Part shown: piece by piece, positions 7,279-11,966 of the stretch
Position numbering within the stretch: the first letter of the stretch is position 1
Layout: the number at the start of each line of letters is the position of its first letter
NCBI GenBank assembly: GCA_013203545.1
Contig: JABMQA010000478.1
Location: 1-11,966, forward strand
Direction: 5' to 3'
Length of the DNA: 11,966 nucleotides
DNA from: Bacteroidota bacterium
Lineage (GTDB): Bacteria; Bacteroidota; Bacteroidia; Bacteroidales; 4484-276
Translations under genes and position numbers: made by a program
Notes under the pieces: model-generated
The model's input: the letters and a program-made list of their open reading frames with translations, nothing else
Databases searched by the model: none
Told to the model about the DNA's origin: nothing

Positions 7279-8031
7279 ATGTTACGTACCCTCATCATTG
7301 ATGATGAATCGCACATCCGGGTTACCCTTAGCCGTTTCCTGGCAAAATATTGCCCGCAGGTGAAATTGGTTGGGGAAGCCACCAGTGTAGCATCAGGCCT
7401 TGAGGCCATTAAAGAACACAATCCCGGCCTTATTCTACTGGATATCAAAATGGCCGATGGCACCGGCTTCGATCTCTTGCATGCTCTGGATCAAATAGAT
7501 TTTAAAGTGATTTTTGTGACTGCACACGAAAATTACGCCATACAGGCATTCAAATACAGTGCAGTGGATTTTCTGCTAAAACCTGTAAATCCCCACGAAC
7601 TGGCTGAAGCTGTGCGCCGTGCGGCAGAGGTCCGGCAAAGTGATTACAATACCCGCCTGCAGGCACTCGAAGACAATTTTAAATCCAACGAGCCTCACCG
7701 GAAAAAAATCATCCTCAAAACACAGGAAAACATCCATCTAATGGACATTCAGGACATTGTTTTCTGTGAATCCGATGGCTGCTACACCAGAATATATACA
7801 AAGGATAAGAATAAAATCCTGATTTCAAAACTCCTTAAAGAGTACGATGAATTACTGCAGGGTGCCGGATTTTACAGGGTTCATAAATCCTACCTCATCA
7901 ACCTGAGGCATATCAAACGATTCGAAAAGCAGGACGGTGGCAATATTGTCCTCACCAACGAACACAAACTTCCTGTTGCCAGCAGGAAAAAGGAGGAGTT
8001 GCTTGAATTATTTGAGAAGCTGTCAGAATAA
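7279..8031 (+). CDS. LytTR-family response regulator (receiver plus LytTR DNA-binding domain)
   Basis: Response regulator of 250 residues from the ATG at 7279. The receiver domain (about 1-120) has the acidic pair D8-D9, the phosphoacceptor D55 in 'LILLDIKMADGTGFD', T81 in 'VIFVTAH' and K101 in 'DFLLKPV'. The LytTR domain (about 142-248) has the family motifs 'VFCESDGCYTRIYT', 'FYRVHKSYLINLRHIKRF' and 'LPVASRKKEELLE'. By family knowledge it is phosphorylated by LytS-type kinases such as the two encoded upstream and binds direct-repeat operators. The frame is open to an ATG at 7183, preceded by GAGGG, which would add 32 residues. I chose 7279 because relatives start directly at 'MLRTLIIDDE' and the extra stretch resembles no known domain, but 7183 cannot be excluded. 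It follows the secreted-protein gene rather than a kinase gene, which is unusual. Confidence 0.95.
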   Translation: MLRTLIIDDESHIRVTLSRFLAKYCPQVKLVGEATSVASGLEAIKEHNPGLILLDIKMADGTGFDLLHALDQIDFKVIFVTAHENYAIQAFKYSAVDFLLKPVNPHELAEAVRRAAEVRQSDYNTRLQALEDNFKSNEPHRKKIILKTQENIHLMDIQDIVFCESDGCYTRIYTKDKNKILISKLLKEYDELLQGAGFYRVHKSYLINLRHIKRFEKQDGGNIVLTNEHKLPVASRKKEELLELFEKLSE

Positions 8032-8202
8032 AAACCTTCCAGACAAGACATCCTGAATCTAAAAACAATTGGTATTATTTTGATCTCATTTATTATCAAG
8101 TTCTTTGGTTCTGAAATGCTTACAAACAGGGGTTCCATCGCTCGATACAGAGGGTTTAATTATTTTTAAAGTTACTATTGTTCCCAAAAGCCGAATCTCA
8201 AC

Positions 8203-8228
8203 TATAGCTATAAGGGATGACATCCCTT
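8203..8228. other. Adjacent palindromes in the convergent intergenic region
   Basis: The 266-bp gap between the converging regulator and permease genes (8032-8297) has no gene. It holds a perfect 10-bp palindrome TATAGCTATA (8203-8212) followed directly by the inverted repeat AAGGGATGACATCCCTT (8212-8228; 8-bp arms around one central base, or a 7-bp stem with a GAC loop). Neither strand has a T-tract straight after the hairpin, so it is not a standard intrinsic terminator, but its place between converging genes would suit termination or RNA end protection. Confidence 0.5.
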
Positions 8229-8297
8229 TCCCGTATTTCTTAAATCATTAATCTGCAATCTCAAATCAACCACACACCAACCCCAAATACATTATAT

Positions 8298-10694
8298 TTA
8301 CTCATACCGCAGCGCATCCACCGGGTTGGCCAGCGCCGAGCGGGTTGCATGATAGATGATGGTAACCAATGCTATGAAAACCGCCACCAGGATGGCAATC
8401 ACAAAGTAATACCATTCGATGCTTATACGGTAAACGAAATTGTCGAGCGCCTTATCCATAAAATACCACGAAACAGCAGAGGCAATAACACCGGCAATAA
8501 CTACCAGAACAACAAATCCGGATATCAGCTTAAGGGTGATCTGAGATACGGAGGCGCCAAAGGTCTTGCGGATACCAATCTCTTTTTTTCGTTGCTCGAT
8601 CAGGAATGAGGTTAGACCGTAGAGTCCCAGCGCTGAAATGATGATCGATAGGATGGCAAAGTAAAAGAAAAGGTTCATTGAGTTGGCTTCATCCTCGTAA
8701 TTCTCTTTTAGAATCTCAGTAGCATAGCTGTATTCGAAGGGCGCACCCTGAAATAGTTCCGTCCACTTTTCCTCAATGAATTTGATGGTCTCCTTCCTAT
8801 TAACCGGGTTAATTTTTACCGCCAGAGTCTGGGCGATATCCATGGAGTAGATATATGCCGCCGGTTCAATTTTGGAATGCAGTGAATAGTAATGATAGTC
8901 GCTTATAACGCCTATTACACGTTTCTTGTAAATGGTATCGGTCCAGAATGGTTTGAACGACATATCGAGGGGGTTGTCCCATTTCAGGTACTCCAGGGCA
9001 GCCTCATTTAATATGACGGCAGAAACGGTATCAGTCGAAAAATCATCGCTGAAACTACGTCCCTGGATAATGGGAATCTCCATCATATCGAAATATTCGG
9101 GATCGACCAGGCCAATGCGGCAGGTGATCTTTGTTTTAGCAGAATCATCTACATACAGGGTGTTTTGTGAACCACTCACACCGTTTATATCTGCTGTCTG
9201 CGACATTTGCATAATGTTGGGGTTCTTTGATAATTCATTTTTAAATGCCTGCACTTCCTGACGCGAATTGCGATTGTACAACCTTACCTCAATCACATCC
9301 TTAATGTTATATCCCAAATCCTTATTCAAAGCATACTGATATTGTGACCAGGTTACCATTACACTAAATATTAACCCGATGGCAATGATAAACTGTACCA
9401 CCACCAGCACTTTACTGAGGTTGCCGGTGCCGCCTGATTTTTTATCCAGACTGCCTTTTAAGGTAGAGATGGGTTTGAAACGACTCAGGTAAAACGATGG
9501 ATAGCTTCCGGAAACAAGGCTAACGACAATGAGGATGACAATAAGGCCAATGTTGAATAATGGATTGCTGATAAAACTGATGGAAAGGTTGATCCCCAGA
9601 ATTTGATTGAAAACAGGTAAAAGGATCTGTACCAGCATTACCGACAATATGATGGCGAAAAACGTGAGAATGAATGATTCACCAATAAACTGGTACATTA
9701 AGCTGCTACGGGTGGCCCCCAGCACTTTTCTCATGCCAACCTCCCTGGCCCGCTTGAACGAACGTGCAATGGCCATGTTGATATAATTGATAGATGCCAC
9801 TATAATTATAAGCAGGGCAATGATGGTGAAAACATACACCATGGTTATGTTTCCGGGATTGAAGTTGGTTTGGAATTTAATGTAATTCGATTTCAGGTGG
9901 ATATCGGGGACGGCCTGGAGATAGAGGTCAAACATTTTATCAGGGTCATCAGGATCGACAAGCCCCACCAGCCAGTCATGGAATTTCGCTTCGAGTTTCG
10001 GAATGTCTGCATTTTCACTCAACCGTATGTAGGTTGTCATGGCATTGCTGCCCCAGCCGTCCAGCCACTTATATTGTTCAAGCATAAACTGAAAAGGCAC
10101 CAGCATCTCCATCCGGAAATGACTGTTCTCCGGTTGATCCTCTATTACACCGCTTACCTTGAAGTTGCCATAATTATACAGTGATATTACTTTATCCATG
10201 GCTTCATCCACAGAGCCGAAATACTTTACCGCGTTCTTTTCTGACATAATGATTGAATGCGGATCCTTCATGGCGGTTGCGGTATCTCCTTTTAAAAACT
10301 TGATTCCAAAAAATTCAATGGTCTCGGGATCGGTAAACACGATCAGGTCCTGGTTGTATTGCTGACCGTCATAAACAATAGGCATCCTTCCCCAATGCAT
10401 CAGCCGCGTTGCCTTCTCCACTTCAGGAAAATCCCTTACGATGGCTTCCTTTAACGGCGCCATGGTTACAGCCACATGCTGCTCGCCCACGCCTTCACTT
10501 TTTTGAAGCTCGACGCAACGATACATCCTGTCGGAATCAACGATGTGCGCATCGTATCCAATCTCGTGCTGGATGTAAAGGGTAATAATAAGAAAAGCAG
10601 CAATTCCGATGGTAAGACCAACAAGGTTGATGATGGAATAGACTTTTTGCCTCAGGATATTCCTGAGGGCAATCTTGAGATAATTTCGGATCAT
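8298..10694 (-). CDS. ABC transporter permease, FtsX/MacB family
   Basis: Inner-membrane permease of 798 residues, the usual length for the duplicated Bacteroidota type. It starts with the family signature 'MIRNYLKIALRNILRQK' and ends 'LANPVDALRYE', so both ends look intact. It has two similar halves. In each, one membrane helix (about 20-42; 428-450) precedes a periplasmic MacB_PCD-like region, followed by three helices of an FtsX domain (about 285-308, 335-362, 380-402; then 675-698, 722-745, 761-782). Each half carries the conserved cytoplasmic motif: 'REVGMRKVLGA' (317-327) and 'KEIGIRKTFGA' (704-714). Such proteins work with a MacB/LolD-type ATPase in mechanotransmission, peptide or lipoprotein export, or antimicrobial efflux; the substrate cannot be told from the sequence. 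No ATPase or membrane fusion protein gene is next to it in the window. It appears to be transcribed alone, from its own promoter. Confidence 0.96.
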   Translation of the reverse strand: MIRNYLKIALRNILRQKVYSIINLVGLTIGIAAFLIITLYIQHEIGYDAHIVDSDRMYRCVELQKSEGVGEQHVAVTMAPLKEAIVRDFPEVEKATRLMHWGRMPIVYDGQQYNQDLIVFTDPETIEFFGIKFLKGDTATAMKDPHSIIMSEKNAVKYFGSVDEAMDKVISLYNYGNFKVSGVIEDQPENSHFRMEMLVPFQFMLEQYKWLDGWGSNAMTTYIRLSENADIPKLEAKFHDWLVGLVDPDDPDKMFDLYLQAVPDIHLKSNYIKFQTNFNPGNITMVYVFTIIALLIIIVASINYINMAIARSFKRAREVGMRKVLGATRSSLMYQFIGESFILTFFAIILSVMLVQILLPVFNQILGINLSISFISNPLFNIGLIVILIVVSLVSGSYPSFYLSRFKPISTLKGSLDKKSGGTGNLSKVLVVVQFIIAIGLIFSVMVTWSQYQYALNKDLGYNIKDVIEVRLYNRNSRQEVQAFKNELSKNPNIMQMSQTADINGVSGSQNTLYVDDSAKTKITCRIGLVDPEYFDMMEIPIIQGRSFSDDFSTDTVSAVILNEAALEYLKWDNPLDMSFKPFWTDTIYKKRVIGVISDYHYYSLHSKIEPAAYIYSMDIAQTLAVKINPVNRKETIKFIEEKWTELFQGAPFEYSYATEILKENYEDEANSMNLFFYFAILSIIISALGLYGLTSFLIEQRKKEIGIRKTFGASVSQITLKLISGFVVLVVIAGVIASAVSWYFMDKALDNFVYRISIEWYYFVIAILVAVFIALVTIIYHATRSALANPVDALRYE

Positions 10695-10721
10695 GATTCG
10701 AAAGTTTATTTTGTATACCTG

Positions 10722-10752
10722 TAAAAATACAAAAGGTTACAAAAAAAAACAA
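10722..10752 (-). promoter_or_regulatory. Putative Bacteroidota promoter for the permease gene
   Basis: Read on the - strand, TTG (10752-10750), a 20-bp spacer and TATTTTTA (10729-10722) match the Bacteroidota -33/-7 pattern except for the final base of TAnnTTTG. The expected start site lies some 20 nt before the permease ATG at 10694. The spacer includes a run of nine T on the - strand, a possible site of length variation. Confidence 0.4.
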
Positions 10753-10965
10753 GCCGATGATTTTCCGTTTCAGAAATCAAAGGCTCGTTTTCAGGTTTTT
10801 GATGGCTTCATTGTATTGGTCGTTCATTTCTTTCTATTAATCGCAGAAAATAATTATCACATTCAGTCATTCCCTGATAAATAATCATTAACCACCACTC
10901 TGATTTTGCTTTTTATATATTGTCGATAAAGGTAATGTTTTTACTCTTTTTGTTCAATTCCATCG

Positions 10966-10998
10966 TAAAAATATGACCACCCATTCACGGGAAGGTCA
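10966..10998 (-). terminator. Probable intrinsic terminator after the MazG-like gene
   Basis: On the - strand, 8 nt after the TAG stop at 11009-11007, TGACC (10998-10994) pairs with GGTCA (10978-10974) and CCC (10991-10989) pairs with GGG (10982-10980) across a small internal bulge and a 6-nt loop. The sequence TATTTTTAC follows at once. The stem is short and imperfect, but the T-rich tail and the position fit a factor-independent terminator. Confidence 0.5.
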
Positions 10999-11006
10999 AC
11001 CAAAAC

Positions 11007-11345
11007 CTACAACTCCGTATACTTCGTTGCAAGGTTTTTCGATTTTTCAACCGTATATTTTTCGGCATTTTTCTTCATCTTGCTCATGATGATATCTTCA
11101 ATATCAAAATCATATCTTTCGGCAATGAACAGGGCATAAACCAAAATATCGGCCAGTTCTTCCGAAACGCGTTCCCGGTTTACCGATGGCAACTGACCCT
11201 GATTTTTCCATAAAAAGAGTTCATTTAACTCAGCGGCTTCGATGGATAAAGCTATGGCCAGGTCCTTTGGATTGTGAAATTGCCCCCAGTTGCGGGCATT
11301 TCTGAAATCGACGATGAATTTTGTAATTTTTTTGAAATCGCTCAT
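11007..11345 (-). CDS. MazG-like nucleotide pyrophosphohydrolase (dCTPase-like)
   Basis: Small cytoplasmic enzyme of 112 residues from the ATG at 11345; a TTG two codons upstream (11351) is less likely. It matches the all-alpha NTP pyrophosphatase (MazG-like, DCTPP1/RS21-C6) clade: 'FRNARNWGQFHNPKDLAIAL' (14-33), the metal-binding pairs E36xxE39 in 'SIEAAELNELFLWK' and E63xxD66 in 'SEELADILVYAL', 'KMKKNAEKY' (89-97) and the terminal 'KYTEL'. By family knowledge it hydrolyses (d)NTPs, probably non-canonical or excess pyrimidine nucleotides, to NMP and pyrophosphate with Mg2+; the substrate is not determined here. All key acidic residues are present. It starts 47 bp after the EnvC-like gene on the same strand, so the two are probably cotranscribed. 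TAACTTTG (11356-11349), a perfect match to the Bacteroidota -7 consensus, lies directly before the ATG but has no -33 partner. Confidence 0.93.
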   Translation of the reverse strand: MSDFKKITKFIVDFRNARNWGQFHNPKDLAIALSIEAAELNELFLWKNQGQLPSVNRERVSEELADILVYALFIAERYDFDIEDIIMSKMKKNAEKYTVEKSKNLATKYTEL

Positions 11346-11392
11346 TGACAAAGTTAAATTTGTGAATTAAAAATGTGAAGGACAGAACATCA

Positions 11393-11966
11393 TCATGGCG
11401 CATCGGTTTGTGTCATCCCGTCCGGTTTTGGGATGGCAAGCCATTCTTCCGGGTTCAGCAGCGTTTTACCTTTCCATATTTCGAAATGTAATTCGTAGCT
11501 CTCCAGGGTACCGTTGGTATGAATGGTACCGATTTCGGATTTGATATCAATGTTATCCCCTGTTTTTACATATACAACATCAAGGTTTGAGTAAACGCTT
11601 AAATACTCCCCGTGCCTTATAATTACCACATTGTTAAAATTTGGAACAGAAAGCACCCTGGTAACCGCACCCCCAAAAACAGCCCTTGCCTTCGACCCCC
11701 TGGGCGTGACGATGTTGATGCCATTGTTTCTCACCCTAACCCATTTCAGGTCGGGATGTTTGTGTTCACCATAGCCAGAAGAAATCACACCTGACTTCGA
11801 TGGCCAGGGTAACCTGCCTTTGTTCGAGGCAAAGCTCTTTGAAATGATGTCTTCTTCAGGTGTTGAATGGTTAGGGTTTTCTCTGCCGCTACCATTGTTC
11901 TCACTTGCCTGTGACATCTCTTCAGCAACAATTTCTTCTATTTTTTTATTGAGCTCATCCACATCA
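11393..11966 (-). CDS. EnvC-like murein hydrolase activator, degenerate LytM/M23 domain (5' end outside window)
   Basis: C-terminal part of a LytM/M23-domain protein. The frame is open to the right edge, so the GTG at 11962 is probably internal and the N-terminal region is missing; Bacteroidota relatives carry a signal peptide and long coiled coil there. Numbering from that GTG, an acidic, coiled-coil-like stretch and a low-complexity linker (1-45) lead into 'NKGRLPWPSKSGVISSGYGEHKHP' and the LytM domain (about 47-175), with 'RAVFGGAVTRV', 'IIRHGEYLSVYSNL', 'KTGDNID' and 'LHFEIWKGKTLLNPEEWL'. The H and D of the metal-binding HxGID motif are replaced by N79 and N83 ('NNGIN'); the first His of HxH is E157, and only H159 remains. 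By analogy with EnvC, it should activate peptidoglycan amidases at division rather than cut peptidoglycan itself. It is probably cotranscribed with the MazG-like gene. Confidence 0.92.
   Translation of the reverse strand, partial: DVDELNKKIEEIVAEEMSQASENNGSGRENPNHSTPEEDIISKSFASNKGRLPWPSKSGVISSGYGEHKHPDLKWVRVRNNGINIVTPRGSKARAVFGGAVTRVLSVPNFNNVVIIRHGEYLSVYSNLDVVYVKTGDNIDIKSEIGTIHTNGTLESYELHFEIWKGKTLLNPEEWLAIPKPDGMTQTDAP

Larger units (their letters stand above)
10695..11006. other. 312-bp intergenic region, no gene seen
   Basis: AT-rich spacer between two genes on the - strand. At its left end it holds the permease promoter candidate and at its right end a terminator-like hairpin (separate entries). 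The middle (about 10753-10965) shows no convincing coding sequence, RNA gene or repeat. A 63-residue + strand frame beginning at 10693 overlaps the permease start and resembles nothing recognisable. Confidence 0.6.

Noticed and set aside
10693..10884. 63-residue + strand frame in the permease upstream region
   Set aside because: It overlaps the permease start codon and its promoter candidate, has lysine-rich and hydrophobic stretches as expected of AT-rich DNA, and resembles no known protein.

Overview
The window looks like chromosomal DNA from a member of the Bacteroidota. The evidence is a type IX secretion (T9SS) C-terminal sorting domain, paired TPR/LytS-type histidine kinases with a LytTR response regulator, a roughly 800-residue double-FtsX permease ending in the typical '...NPVDALRYE', an EnvC-like LytM protein, and promoter-like sites of the Bacteroidota form (TTTG, about 20 bp, TAnnTTTG). 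The order or genus cannot be fixed from this sequence alone.

Left part (1-8031, all on the + strand): the 3' part of a sensor histidine kinase cut by the window edge; a complete paralogous kinase (signal peptide, periplasmic TPRs, one membrane segment, cytoplasmic His_kinase plus HATPase); a 264-bp intergenic region with a 10-bp direct repeat at 21-bp periodicity; a 1229-residue secreted protein; and a LytTR response regulator. The secreted protein joins an N-terminal nucleophile (peptidase C45-like) hydrolase domain, an Ig/cadherin-like domain, about 22 leucine-rich L-domain-like repeats and a T9SS sorting domain. A plausible reading is a two-component module: membrane kinases sense an envelope signal and phosphorylate the regulator, which may act on the gene lying between them. 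That regulatory link is inference from gene order and from the operator-like repeat.

Right part (8298-11966, all on the - strand): a MacB/FtsX-type ABC permease that converges on the regulator; a 312-bp intergenic region holding the permease promoter and a probable terminator; then a probable two-gene unit, an EnvC-like murein hydrolase activator (cut by the right edge) followed by a MazG-like nucleotide pyrophosphohydrolase. These look like ordinary envelope and housekeeping genes.

I see no rRNA, tRNA, CRISPR array, insertion sequence or phage gene. The most unusual element is the secreted Ntn-hydrolase/L-domain fusion placed inside a LytS/LytTR-type signalling locus.
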